Origin: Microvirga vignae
GTDB lineage: Bacteria; Pseudomonadota; Alphaproteobacteria; Rhizobiales; Beijerinckiaceae
Assembly: GCF_001017175.1 (NCBI RefSeq)
Contig: NZ_LCYG01000128.1
Location: 1 to 40,407, forward strand
Length of the DNA stretch: 40,407 nucleotides
Reading direction: 5' to 3'
Position numbers and translations under genes: made by a program. This document shows, piece after piece, positions 23,946 to 31,455 of the stretch (position 1 is the stretch's first letter; the number at the start of each line of letters is the position of its first letter). The notes below the pieces were generated by a model that had not been told where the DNA came from, ran no database searches, and worked only from the letters and a program-made list of their open reading frames with translations.

Positions 23946-24824
23946 ATGACCAGCGCTCCTATTCCAAAGCTCTCACGCCGCGAGTCGCTGCACGCCCTTG
24001 CCGTCGCGGGCCTATGTTCCAGCGCCGGGCTGCACTGGCCAACCCCGGCACTCGCTCAGGCGGCTTCCCCGTCAGACCTCAAGGACGAGGATATTTTCCA
24101 GTTCGCCCTAAATCTCGAATACATGGAGGCCGAGTATTACCTGCGGGCGACCACAGGCAAGGGCATTGACGCAGCCGACCTCGGCTCCGATCCCGGCAGC
24201 GTGAAAGGTGGCCGCAAGGTGTCGTTCCAGGATAAGGCGATCGGTGAATTCGCCGACGAGCTCGCAGAGAACGAACTCGCGCATGTCCGCTTCTATCGCA
24301 AGACCTTGGGCAGCCAGGCTGTAGACCGCCCTGCAATCGATTTTGAGGCCGGATTCGCAGCCGTGGCCAAAGCGGCCGGCCTGCCGGATTTCGACCCGTT
24401 TGCCAACGATATGAACTTCCTGCTCGGCGGCATGCTGTTCGAGGATGTCGGTGTGACCGGCTATGCCGGTGCGGCGCCACTGCTCCAGAAGAAGGAATTC
24501 GTCGAGGCGGCCGCCGCGATCCTGGCCGTCGAGGCCTACCACATGGGCATGGCCCGCTCGCAGCTCTACCAGATGGGCGACAAGGCCCAGAAGGCGGCGA
24601 ATGCAGTGTCGGTTGCGCGAGACAAGCTCGACGGTCCGGCGGACAAGGATCAGGGTATAGAGCGCAATGGCAAGGCAAACTTCGTCCCCGCGACACCGGA
24701 CGGCATGGTCTTCCGCCGGACGCCGCAGGAGGTGCTCCGCATCGTCTACCTCACGGACAAGGCTGGGGTGGACAGCGGCGGCTTCTATCCCAAGGGCATG
24801 AACGGCACGCTCAAGAGCACATAG
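23946..24824 (+). CDS. Ferritin-like domain protein exported by TAT
   Basis: 292 residues from ATG 23946, which follows GGAGGAG. The start KLSRRESLHALAVAGLCSSA is a twin-arginine signal with likely cleavage at ALAQA. The mature part is a four-helix ferritin-like (Ferritin_2) domain. Carboxylate and His ligands are visible in DIFQFALNLEYMEAEYY, ENELAHVRFY, FEDVGVTGY and AVEAYHMGMAR, giving two ExxH pairs. Related proteins are linked with desiccation and oxidative stress. It is cotranscribed with ECF sigma factor 1, and the HiPIP gene follows after 78 bp. A periplasmic peroxide- or iron-handling role is inferred. Confidence 0.88.
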   Translation: MTSAPIPKLSRRESLHALAVAGLCSSAGLHWPTPALAQAASPSDLKDEDIFQFALNLEYMEAEYYLRATTGKGIDAADLGSDPGSVKGGRKVSFQDKAIGEFADELAENELAHVRFYRKTLGSQAVDRPAIDFEAGFAAVAKAAGLPDFDPFANDMNFLLGGMLFEDVGVTGYAGAAPLLQKKEFVEAAAAILAVEAYHMGMARSQLYQMGDKAQKAANAVSVARDKLDGPADKDQGIERNGKANFVPATPDGMVFRRTPQEVLRIVYLTDKAGVDSGGFYPKGMNGTLKST

Positions 24825-24902
24825 ACACTCGATTGACGTAGGTGGCGCACAAGCGCGCCATCTCTGCAGTAGGGGCTTCGACTACTCTGGAGGGAGATTA
24901 CG

Positions 24903-25259
24903 ATGCCTGAGAAGCGAAATCGCGTCACACTGATTGATCTGGATGGCCCTGTCTTTTCCCGCCGCGCCTTCCTGCGAGGCACCGTGCTCGGCGCGGCTGC
25001 GGCTGGCACCGGCACGCTCTCAGCCTGTATGCCAATGATGCCACCGCAAGCGGCGGCACCTGCGCCAGCAGGACCCCCTATGGTGGCTCGTGGGCTGCCC
25101 CGGAACGTGCCCAAGGCCGTCGCGCGCTACCAGGACCGCCCGAACCGAGGCCAGCGCTGCGGGCGCTGCATGCACTTCATTGAGCCGGGTGGCTGCGAGA
25201 TCGTGACTGGCCGGATCAGTCCGCAGGGCTGGTGTCGCTATTTCGAGGCCATGGCGTAA
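24903..25259 (+). CDS. High-potential iron-sulfur protein (HiPIP)
   Basis: 118 residues. SRRAFLRGTVLGAAAAG near residue 19 is a twin-arginine signal; LSAC at 39-42 could alternatively be a lipobox. The mature part has the four cluster cysteines C86, C89, C98 and C111 in YQDRPNRGQRCGRCMHF, GGCEIVTGRISPQGWC, the HiPIP spacing. It would carry one [4Fe-4S] cluster and transfer electrons in the periplasm. GGAGGGAG precedes ATG. The place after the ferritin-like gene suggests a partner in periplasmic redox stress defence; no obvious enzyme partner is adjacent. Confidence 0.9.
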   Translation: MPEKRNRVTLIDLDGPVFSRRAFLRGTVLGAAAAGTGTLSACMPMMPPQAAAPAPAGPPMVARGLPRNVPKAVARYQDRPNRGQRCGRCMHFIEPGGCEIVTGRISPQGWCRYFEAMA

Positions 25260-25329
25260 ACGCGGTTGGTGCAATCGGACAACCATCGCGCCAAGTTCGC
25301 GGTCGCTTCGGAGACGATGTAGGTCTGGC

Positions 25330-25527
25330 GCCGAGCAGTGACGGGAGCGGAGGCGCTCGGGGATAATGAGATCAAGAGGCTGCCCCCAGCGCCTCGGCAG
25401 CGCTATGCCCGAAGATCCGCTCGGTGCCAGGGTTCCACACGCGGATGATCCCGGCGCGGTCCGTCGCCACCACGGCGTCAGCGGCTGCGGGGAGAATTGC
25501 GTCGCCCACAGGCCGGGGCAGATCCAT
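25330..25527 (-). pseudogene. Truncated PAS-domain protein with a frameshift
   Basis: From ATG 25527, well placed after GAGGAGGGA, the frame reads a PAS start: PAAADAVVATDRAGIIRVWN and PGTERIFGHSAAEALG, then stops at 25372. In a shifted frame the sequence continues as LDLIIPERLRSRH, the usual next PAS segment, and then decays. The frameshift lies around 25376-25384. The protein would have been a small stand-alone PAS sensor. GGTTCC at 25584-25589 (GGAACC on this strand) is present but no matching -10 is seen. Confidence 0.65.
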
Positions 25528-25580
25528 TCTCCCTCCTCTCAGATACCCGTCATGGATACTCGTCACGGAGAGGATCCGGA

Positions 25581-26057
25581 TCAGGTTCCCTGGTCCGAGA
25601 CGGCGACCCGGTGGCGGTAGACCATCTCCCACCCGCGCCAGCCCGTGTAGAGCAGGAGCAGAACGACGACGAGTGAGATCAGGAGTCCCGTCGGTAGAAC
25701 GGCGGCATCCCCGGACTCGTAACGGCGATACCAGTTCCACAACGACAGGAGGACCACGACGACGTTGCCGAGCATGTGGTGCCAGGCCGCCGACAGGCTG
25801 CGGATTCGCCGATCGCCCAGGAAGTCGGTGAGACCAGCCACAGCCGCGAGAGCCGCCATGACCAGCGCGGCGCCCAGGAGATAGATCGAGGCCGTACTCC
25901 AAGCGCTGTTACCTGTGTTCCAGAACAGGAGGTCACACGCGAGGGTAGCCACCAGGAACGCCACCGGAAACGGGATCAGCATCGGATGCAGGGGGTGTCC
26001 GGCGATCCGCGCGGTGCTTTGAGGATTTCCTGTTGCTACGGGGTTCTCGGCACGCAT
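25581..26057 (-). CDS. DUF2231 membrane protein
   Basis: 158 residues with four hydrophobic segments (about 25-45, 58-78, 93-110 and 123-142). STARIAGHPLHPMLIPFPVAF carries the GHPLHP motif of DUF2231, and WHHMLGNVVVVLLSLWNWY supplies a further conserved His. The family is of unknown function; the His pattern might bind haem or metal. ATG 26057 has GGAG at a good distance; ATG 26069 would add four residues but its ribosome site touches it. It lies between the PAS remnant and ECF sigma factor 2 on the same strand. Confidence 0.88.
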   Translation of the reverse strand: MRAENPVATGNPQSTARIAGHPLHPMLIPFPVAFLVATLACDLLFWNTGNSAWSTASIYLLGAALVMAALAAVAGLTDFLGDRRIRSLSAAWHHMLGNVVVVLLSLWNWYRRYESGDAAVLPTGLLISLVVVLLLLYTGWRGWEMVYRHRVAVSDQGT

Positions 26058-26208
26058 GGCATTCTCCATTCCTCATCCAGCGGTACGTTCCGCACGTGTT
26101 GTCCCTCGCGGTAAAGGAGTGCGACGCCGGTCGAGACCACCGATGATGACTACGATGGAAACCGTTTCGCCTCTGCTGATGTGCGTGACGTTTCGGGTTG
26201 CGGCATCG

Positions 26209-26919
26209 TCATTCATCCGGATGCTCCACCAGACCGAGCCGCCCTAGGACTGTCTCCGTGATCCGGGCGCAGCGAGTGCCGGCGCACGGGAACACGTCGT
26301 CGACAGCTGATGACAGGGTTCTGTCGAGAGACTGCCGCAGGAGGCGCCGGGCGCGATGGAGCCTGGTTTTCACTGTCTCCGGGCGCAGACCCAGATGCGT
26401 CGCGGTCTCCTCGGTGCTCATCTCCTCGATATCGCGGAGCACAAAGACCGCGCGGAACGGATCCGGCAGTTGGTCCACCGCCCGTTCGAGCAGACGTCGC
26501 ACCTCGGCTCGGGCGGTGGCAGCTTCCGGGTCGCTGTCCTGGCGAGCCGACGGCAGGTAGATCACGCGGGCCTCTCCTTGATCGTTGATTGCATCGATAT
26601 CCTTCAGGTCGACCACGATGCGTCGCCGTCGGAGTCGGCCCAGTGCCTCGTTCAGCGCAATGCGCGTGAGCCAGGTTGAGAGCTGTGCCTCGCCCCGAAA
26701 GCCGTCCAGGTGGGTGAAGGCACGAACGTAGGTCTCCTGGACCACGTCCTCGGCCTCGGCATCGTCTTTGAGGACGCTGCGGGCCACGCGGTAGAGACGA
26801 CGATTGTGCCTCTGCATGATGAGCCGGACCGCGGCCCCATCTTGATTTCGGACCCGTTCAACCAGAGCACCGTCATCGAGAGTATCCAACGGTGCCACCG
26901 CGACTTTTGCCGTTTGCAT
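26209..26919 (-). CDS. ECF RNA polymerase sigma factor 2
   Basis: 236 residues. Region 2 includes LYRVARSVLKDDAEAEDVVQ and STWLTRIALNEALGRLRRRR; region 4 includes LPDPFRAVFVLRDIEEMSTE and ETVKTRLHRARRLLRQSL. The C-terminal VFPCAGTRCARITETVLGRL mirrors the tail of sigma factor 1, so the two are paralogues of one ECF group; the Cys-containing tail could sense redox state. ATG 26919 has AGGAG seven bases upstream. A longer reading from 26955 is excluded if the ECF-type promoter at 26942-26970 is real, because its -10 lies inside that extension. No anti-sigma gene is adjacent. Confidence 0.92.
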   Translation of the reverse strand: MQTAKVAVAPLDTLDDGALVERVRNQDGAAVRLIMQRHNRRLYRVARSVLKDDAEAEDVVQETYVRAFTHLDGFRGEAQLSTWLTRIALNEALGRLRRRRIVVDLKDIDAINDQGEARVIYLPSARQDSDPEAATARAEVRRLLERAVDQLPDPFRAVFVLRDIEEMSTEETATHLGLRPETVKTRLHRARRLLRQSLDRTLSSAVDDVFPCAGTRCARITETVLGRLGLVEHPDE

Positions 26920-26941
26920 GGCCAAGCTCCTGTCTCTTGTT

Positions 26942-26970
26942 ATTAGATAGGCCATCCTGACAAAGGTTCC
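26942..26970 (-). promoter_or_regulatory. ECF-type promoter of sigma factor gene 2
   Basis: On the minus strand GGAACC (26970-26965), 17 bp, then TCTAAT (26947-26942). Flanking bases GGGAACCTT and (T)CTAAT are shared with the promoter of sigma factor 1. The start site would fall about 17 nt before ATG 26919. Confidence 0.7.
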
Positions 26971-27000
26971 CGAACCAGACTGCCCGACGGACAGGCCGTC

Positions 27001-27549
27001 TCAGCGTGATGGGCGCCGGGAGGAAGGGAGCCGCCGAAGCATTCCTGTCTGGGCCGCCGACTCCGGTCCCGGACAGAGGGACGCCAAGCGTGTTCGGTTC
27101 TCCAGGCTCACGTGCAGATGACGGTGGATGAGGGGAAACGCCACACCCGTTACCAGTCCCCAGAGAAGCTGGGCTAGCAGCAGTCCAGCAGCAGGATAGC
27201 CGCGCAGGATGGGCTCGTCCGGCAGCCATTGCAGCAGCGGGATCGGGCCCAGCATCCAGAGGACGAAGCCATACGCCATCCCGAAGAGCCAGCCGCCTCG
27301 CACATCGTTGGCCGCTCGCTGGAACAGCCAGCCATAAAGGAGCCCGCCTAGGAGCATCAGGCCGGCGTAGGCAAGACCGGCTGCGAGCACCGATGTGCCG
27401 GTTACTCTGGCAGGTGCATCGAGCGCCTGGAAACCGGCGAGGACAGCCAGGGCGGGCAAGGAGGCGATCACTCCTGCCGTGGCGCCTGCGAGAAGCGGCC
27501 GTTGGGTGGGGCCGGCATCAAGGCCATGGGCTCGGAGCATCCTAAGCAT
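27001..27549 (-). CDS. Polytopic membrane protein, coupled to the GH1-like gene
   Basis: 182 residues with about four membrane segments (LLAGATAGVIASLPALAVLA, VLAAGLAYAGLMLLGGLLYG, GWLFGMAYGFVLWMLGPIPL, GLLLAQLLWGLVTGVAFPLI) and a basic cytoplasmic tail. Its ATG overlaps the end of the preceding gene by eight bases, so translation is coupled. The order of segments and the loops resemble the N-terminal membrane module of that preceding protein, suggesting duplication. I do not recognise a named family. It may pair with the GH1-like protein in the membrane. Confidence 0.8.
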   Translation of the reverse strand: MLRMLRAHGLDAGPTQRPLLAGATAGVIASLPALAVLAGFQALDAPARVTGTSVLAAGLAYAGLMLLGGLLYGWLFQRAANDVRGGWLFGMAYGFVLWMLGPIPLLQWLPDEPILRGYPAAGLLLAQLLWGLVTGVAFPLIHRHLHVSLENRTRLASLCPGPESAAQTGMLRRLPSSRRPSR

Positions 27550-29344
27550 GGAACCTTTTCGCCTCCTTTGTCACAGCCTCCGAGGCCGCTTCCAGTGCGG
27601 CCTCCAGGGACGGGACCCCGGCGAGGTCGGCCTGGAAGAGGCCCACGAGGTGCTGATAGGCGAGGCCAACGGGTCGCGGATCGCGGTTGAGGTCGAACAG
27701 GCCGACCGGATTGACGTTGCCGAGCGGCTCCCGCAGCGCGATGTCCCAGTCGACCTGATCCGTGAGCGAGTACCAGGTGAAGCCCACGACCGGTACGCCC
27801 GTCTGGCGGATCAGCTCCACATTGTGCCACTGCCGCCAGAGCCAGCGCGGCCCGTCGCGGGCGTCCATGCGGTTGGTCTCGGTGTGCATCATCGGCCGCC
27901 GGTAGCGCTGGTAGTACTGACCTGCGATGGCGTACCACCCGAACAGCTCGCCCAGCGCCTGCGCGTGCCCGTTGCTGTCGATGAGCTTTTCGTTCCACTC
28001 ATAATAGTCGACACCGAGAATGGCCCGCCTGCGCACATCCTGCTGCATGAACCACGCGTATTCCTCGGCCGGCATGCCGTGCTGGAGAAGATAGTCGCGC
28101 ATGTCCTCGTGCACCGGACGGCCGTAAAGGAGATCGAGCGGCAGGAAGCGCCGCTCGTTCTCGAAGGCGGCGATGCGGCGGATCTCAGGATCGGGGCAGC
28201 AGGGCTGGTAGAACTCGCCGCTCTCGCTGTTGACGAACACGGCATCGGGACGCTCGCTCGCAATCGCCTGCATCATCAGCACGCTGGCCTTGGCGAGGTG
28301 ACGGACGGCGATGACGAAGGCGCGCTCGTCCCGGGTCTGCTCGTTCCACACCCCTTCGAGAGCGCTGAGCTTTGCGCAGACATACATCTCGTTCACAGGA
28401 GTGTAGAGCCGCACCCATGGATAGCGTCGGGTGAACGCCCGGGCATAGTCGGCGAGCGCGTGCGGCACCTCCGGGTTCTGGAAGTTCTGCAGCCAATCGG
28501 GCAGGCCGAAGTGGCACAGGTCCATGATCGGCACGATGTCGAGGCGCTGCATCTCGGCGGCCACCTCGTCCAGAAAGGCCCAGTCATACTGACCGGGTCC
28601 GCGATGAATGAGATGCAGGGGCGGGCCATAGCGCAGGTAGCGAAGGCCGAGATCCCGGACAAGTCGCAGGTCGGTGCGCCAGTGGCGGTAATGGCCGCAG
28701 GCCGCCATCTGATCCATGCGCCAGCGCCCGGCCTCAAGGGTGGGATAGCTGCACTCGATGCCGGTGGCGAACATGAACCCGTGATCAGCGGGCTCGGGAG
28801 CCGAGCTGACGGGCGGGCATGCTCCGACGGGCCGGGGGCTCAGGCGCGGTGACCGGCTCACCGGGTAGCCGACGGGCCGGGTGTAGAGCAGGCCCAGCAC
28901 GGTGCCCCAGATCAGGTGGCCGGCCGCGATGGAGAGCAGCTCGTGCACGCCGCCGCTCAAGCCGAATAGGCCAGAGGAGGACAGCTGGCCGCTTTGGACG
29001 AGCGGGTGCATCAAGTCGAACTGCGGATGCATGATGAAGATCGCCAGCGGCATGGGCACGAAGGCGAACACCATGCCCTGGAGGGCAGGGCGCAGCGGCA
29101 GGACGGACCAGAAGAAATAGGCGTAGAACACAGCCCAGATTGCACCGACCAAGAGGTGCAACAGCATGCCGACGGTCCAGGATGCCCAAGCGCTCGCATG
29201 GGGCAGCACCAGGGTTCCGAGCGTGCCGACAATGTCAAAGACGGGGAGCCCGCCCCAGATCAGCAGCCGGGCCGCGGCTTCCCAAGCCACTGCACCTGCC
29301 ATTCCGGCGAAAACCGCCTTTGAGTAGGCAACCGAGCGGATCAT
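27542..29344 (-). CDS. Membrane-anchored GH1-like glycosidase
   Basis: 600 residues in two modules. Residues 1-165 form a membrane module with about four spans. From about 190 a TIM-barrel of glycoside hydrolase family 1 type follows: ATGIECSYPTLEAGRWRMDQ, LGLRYLRYG, IVPIMDLCHFGLPDW and the acid/base segment YTPVNEMY with Glu319. The nucleophile segment MMHTETNRMD has Glu489, and GFTWYSLTDQVDWD holds the substrate-binding Trp. Both catalytic Glu are present, so activity on a beta-glycoside is likely; the substrate is unknown. The fusion to a membrane module is unusual for GH1. An ECF-type promoter lies 42-70 bp upstream. Confidence 0.85.
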   Translation of the reverse strand: MIRSVAYSKAVFAGMAGAVAWEAAARLLIWGGLPVFDIVGTLGTLVLPHASAWASWTVGMLLHLLVGAIWAVFYAYFFWSVLPLRPALQGMVFAFVPMPLAIFIMHPQFDLMHPLVQSGQLSSSGLFGLSGGVHELLSIAAGHLIWGTVLGLLYTRPVGYPVSRSPRLSPRPVGACPPVSSAPEPADHGFMFATGIECSYPTLEAGRWRMDQMAACGHYRHWRTDLRLVRDLGLRYLRYGPPLHLIHRGPGQYDWAFLDEVAAEMQRLDIVPIMDLCHFGLPDWLQNFQNPEVPHALADYARAFTRRYPWVRLYTPVNEMYVCAKLSALEGVWNEQTRDERAFVIAVRHLAKASVLMMQAIASERPDAVFVNSESGEFYQPCCPDPEIRRIAAFENERRFLPLDLLYGRPVHEDMRDYLLQHGMPAEEYAWFMQQDVRRRAILGVDYYEWNEKLIDSNGHAQALGELFGWYAIAGQYYQRYRRPMMHTETNRMDARDGPRWLWRQWHNVELIRQTGVPVVGFTWYSLTDQVDWDIALREPLGNVNPVGLFDLNRDPRPVGLAYQHLVGLFQADLAGVPSLEAALEAASEAVTKEAKRFHA

Positions 29345-29385
29345 GTCGCCCTCATCTCTATTCGGTGGGGCCTCGGTGGCTGATC

Positions 29386-29414
29386 AGTAGATGGGCGGGA
29401 GCCTGGAAGGTTCC
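29386..29414 (-). promoter_or_regulatory. ECF-type promoter of the GH1-like operon
   Basis: On the minus strand GGAACC (29414-29409), 17 bp, then TCTACT (29391-29386), within GGGAACCTT as at the two sigma factor genes. The expected start lies about 36 nt before ATG 29344. Confidence 0.65.
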
Positions 29415-29421
29415 CGCTGCG

Positions 29422-29515
29422 GCGTTGTCGCCTTAGCTGGCAGCGGGGGCACCGAGGCAGGCTCGGTCACCTGCGGGCTCGCGCGGCAATGCTGGCTGCG
29501 GAGTTCCACGCCGCC
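29422..29515 (-). repeat. 94-bp repeat, copy 1 (inverted relative to copy 2)
   Basis: About 90 percent identical by eye to 31265-31358 on the opposite strand. It abuts the 3' side of the IS6-type transposase remnant at the codons for WLWRR, suggesting a mobile-element end or a recombination junction. Confidence 0.75.
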
Positions 29516-29806
29516 ACAACCAGTGCTTCTGGCCAGCGATCGTAACCGCGACCTCGTCGAGGCGCCAAATATCGCGGCGGCTCGGGGCTCGCGCTCAGGC
29601 GGTGGGCGTAGTTCGGCCCAAACTTCAAGGCCTAGCGGAGGACGGTCTCGTAGGAGACGAGGACGCCGCGCTCCAGAAGCATCTCCTCGACCAGCTGCAG
29701 GCTCAATGGGAACCTGAAAATAGAGCCAGACCGCATCGGCGATGATCTCGGGTGGAACGCGGCAGCGTTTGTCGCTGACGGGCCGGTCATGCCGGCCCAT
29801 CGGCAC
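29511..29806 (-). pseudogene. IS6-family transposase remnant
   Basis: Fragments in different frames rebuild the N-terminal half of an IS6-type DDE transposase. They are PPEIIADAVWLYF, then FRFPLSLQLVEEMLLERGVL with VSYETVLR, an in-frame stop, ALKFGPNYAHRL, and finally DIWRLDEVAVTIAGQKHWLW with the first catalytic Asp. At least two frameshifts and one stop are present, and the C-terminal half with the remaining DDE residues is missing. It marks an old insertion upstream of the GH1-like operon. The gap 29807-30013 holds nothing further I can name. Confidence 0.75.
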
Positions 29807-30013
29807 GCCTTGCTCTCATCCTCGGGTTGATGTGACAACACCGAAAAAGGCCACCTGCTGAGGCGGCCGAGTTCAGGGAGGAAACCATCAGGGGAAGCCG
29901 TGACGGAGGAGAGGGATCCAAGATGCGTCGAGCGAAAGATGGACCCCACTTGAACCAATACTCCCATGACTAGAGAGCATGGAACAGGCAGAGGTGTTTA
30001 CGGATCACCAGGC

Positions 30014-30838
30014 TCAGTGCGCCATCAGCACGGGGACCGTCATCGACGCGAGGATGGTCCGGGTCGTGCCACCAAGCACCATTTCCCGCAGCCGCGAATG
30101 GCCATAGGCGCCCATCACGATCAAATCTGCGGACTCATCCGCAGCATATGATACGAGAGTGTTGGCAATATCCAGATCTCCGCGCGTAAGCGTCTTTACC
30201 TCGGCTTGGATTCCGTGCCGAGCCAGATGCCGTGCCATGATCTCGGCTGACGCATGCGAGCCCCCTCTCGAGTGTGGGTTTGACACCGTCACAACCTTGA
30301 CCTGGTCGGCCATTTGGAGGAGCGGCAGGGCATCAGCGACAGCGCGGGCGGCTGGGCGCCCCTCGTCCCAGGCGACGAGCACGGTCCTGAGCTGTGGGGG
30401 CACATGGATGTAAGGCACGATCAACGCTGGCCGCCCTGACCCGAAGAGCACAGGTTCGACCAGATCGGAGGTGTCGGGCCTCTCAGGGTTCGGCTGCCCG
30501 AGAACGATGGCATCGAAATACCGCGCGAGACGACTGACCTCTCTGCCGAGATCTCCGCTTGGGGCCTCAAGCATCAGCGTCTCCACGGTAACATCCGTCT
30601 CCTTCGCGCTCTCTAGAAAGGCATCAAGCGCTCTGCGCGCGGTATTCTCGACATCTTCCTGGATACGGGAGAGGATCTCGCTTGGCATCTCCGACGAGAC
30701 CACCGGAGGCAGAGCGGGGCTGATCACAGGCGAGGCCACAGTCAGTCTGGCGCCACACAGGCTGGTTAGCCACAGCGCATAGTGGTTGCCGGCTTCGGCG
30801 CCTTCGCGGGTCAGCAGCAGCAAGTCTTTGAAGGCCAT
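30014..30838 (-). CDS. Universal stress protein with two UspA domains
   Basis: 274 residues from ATG 30838, after GGAGG; a longer reading from 30877 lacks support. Two UspA-type domains follow each other (about 3-140 and 150-274). The first is degenerate, with MAFKDLLLLTREG as its first strand. The second opens with LRTVLVAWDEGRPAARAV and ends with VMGAYGHSRLREMVLGGTTR, the G-x2-G-x9-G nucleotide motif. Such proteins support survival under oxidative, hypoxic or starvation stress in the cytoplasm. It is a single gene between IS debris and a small RNA. An inverted repeat lies in its leader. Confidence 0.9.
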   Translation of the reverse strand: MAFKDLLLLTREGAEAGNHYALWLTSLCGARLTVASPVISPALPPVVSSEMPSEILSRIQEDVENTARRALDAFLESAKETDVTVETLMLEAPSGDLGREVSRLARYFDAIVLGQPNPERPDTSDLVEPVLFGSGRPALIVPYIHVPPQLRTVLVAWDEGRPAARAVADALPLLQMADQVKVVTVSNPHSRGGSHASAEIMARHLARHGIQAEVKTLTRGDLDIANTLVSYAADESADLIVMGAYGHSRLREMVLGGTTRTILASMTVPVLMAH

Positions 30839-30869
30839 GTCCGCCTCCTCTGAGCAAGGCGGGAAGTGG

Positions 30870-30898
30870 GCGCACAATTGCAGCTCCCAACTGTGCGC
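30870..30898 (-). promoter_or_regulatory. Inverted repeat in the universal stress protein leader
   Basis: GCGCACA (30870-30876) pairs with TGTGCGC (30892-30898) 32 bp before the start codon. TATGCT/TATATT just upstream on the minus strand could be the -10. The element is an operator or leader hairpin. Confidence 0.4.
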
Positions 30899-31033
30899 AA
30901 ATATAGCATAACCTAGAGCACGGGCCTATTCTCCTCTCAGCTCTGGGCATTCACTCCAATGTTCTTAGAGTGCTAAAGCGTCATTGCGCTGCCCCTCTTG
31001 AAACTCTCCGGCGCATTTCCGCGTTATACTGAT

Positions 31034-31114
31034 GCGGAGGTTTGATCCCGCTGGTCTCCCCGACCACCCTCCGCGACTTAGCCCCGTTCAGAAGGATCCC
31101 GGCGGGGCTTTTTC
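31034..31114 (+). ncRNA. Small RNA, suhB/MmgR-like
   Basis: An outer stem GCGGAGG (31034-31040)/CCTCCGC (31068-31074) encloses TTTGATCCCGC and a hairpin TGGTC/GACCA with loop TCCCC. A perfect terminator follows: AGCCCCG (31080-31086)/CGGGGCT (31103-31109) with a T-run. TATACT at 31025-31030 is a fitting -10; no good -35 at normal spacing. From memory the sequence and layout match the alphaproteobacterial suhB (MmgR) small RNA family, about 80 nt, an Hfq-dependent regulator in Sinorhizobium. There is no open frame inside. Rfam RF00519 would confirm it. Confidence 0.6.
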
Positions 31115-31264
31115 TTGCTAATGTCCTCTATGAGAGGCAGGACTTTCGATCACCCGGAGGCCTGCAGCGGCTCGTCCGTATCTTCTCGGCCGTGCGCAAC
31201 CTCTTCGTTCCGCCCCGCTGCCACCGCTCTGCCCGTGCCCCCACCTTCACCACCTCAATGCGAT

Positions 31265-31358
31265 GGCGGCGTGGAACTCCGCAGCCAGTGTTGCCGCGTG
31301 TGTCCGTCAGGTGACCGAGCCTGCCTCGGTGCCCCGCTGCCAGTTGAGGCGACAACGC
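31265..31358 (+). repeat. 94-bp repeat, copy 2
   Basis: Inverted partner of 29422-29515; both run from GGCGGCGTGGAACTCC to GCGACAACGC with only scattered substitutions and the same length. Here no transposase fragment precedes it beyond a few bases. Confidence 0.75.
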
Positions 31359-31455
31359 TATCGCTCCGTCCTGGACGACCGTATTTCCAGCGTGCCACGT
31401 CACCGATTGTCTCAGTACTTGCTATCTTGAAGACATCTGAACCGAGGAGCGGGCC

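Noticed and set aside
25584..25589. A fourth GGAACC element upstream of the PAS remnant
   Set aside because: No TCTA(A/C)T hexamer is found 16-18 bp downstream, so it was not counted with the three ECF-type promoters.
27395..28852. 485-codon open frame on the plus strand
   Set aside because: It runs antisense to the GH1-like gene, whose catalytic motifs are clear on the minus strand; long shadow frames are common at this GC content.
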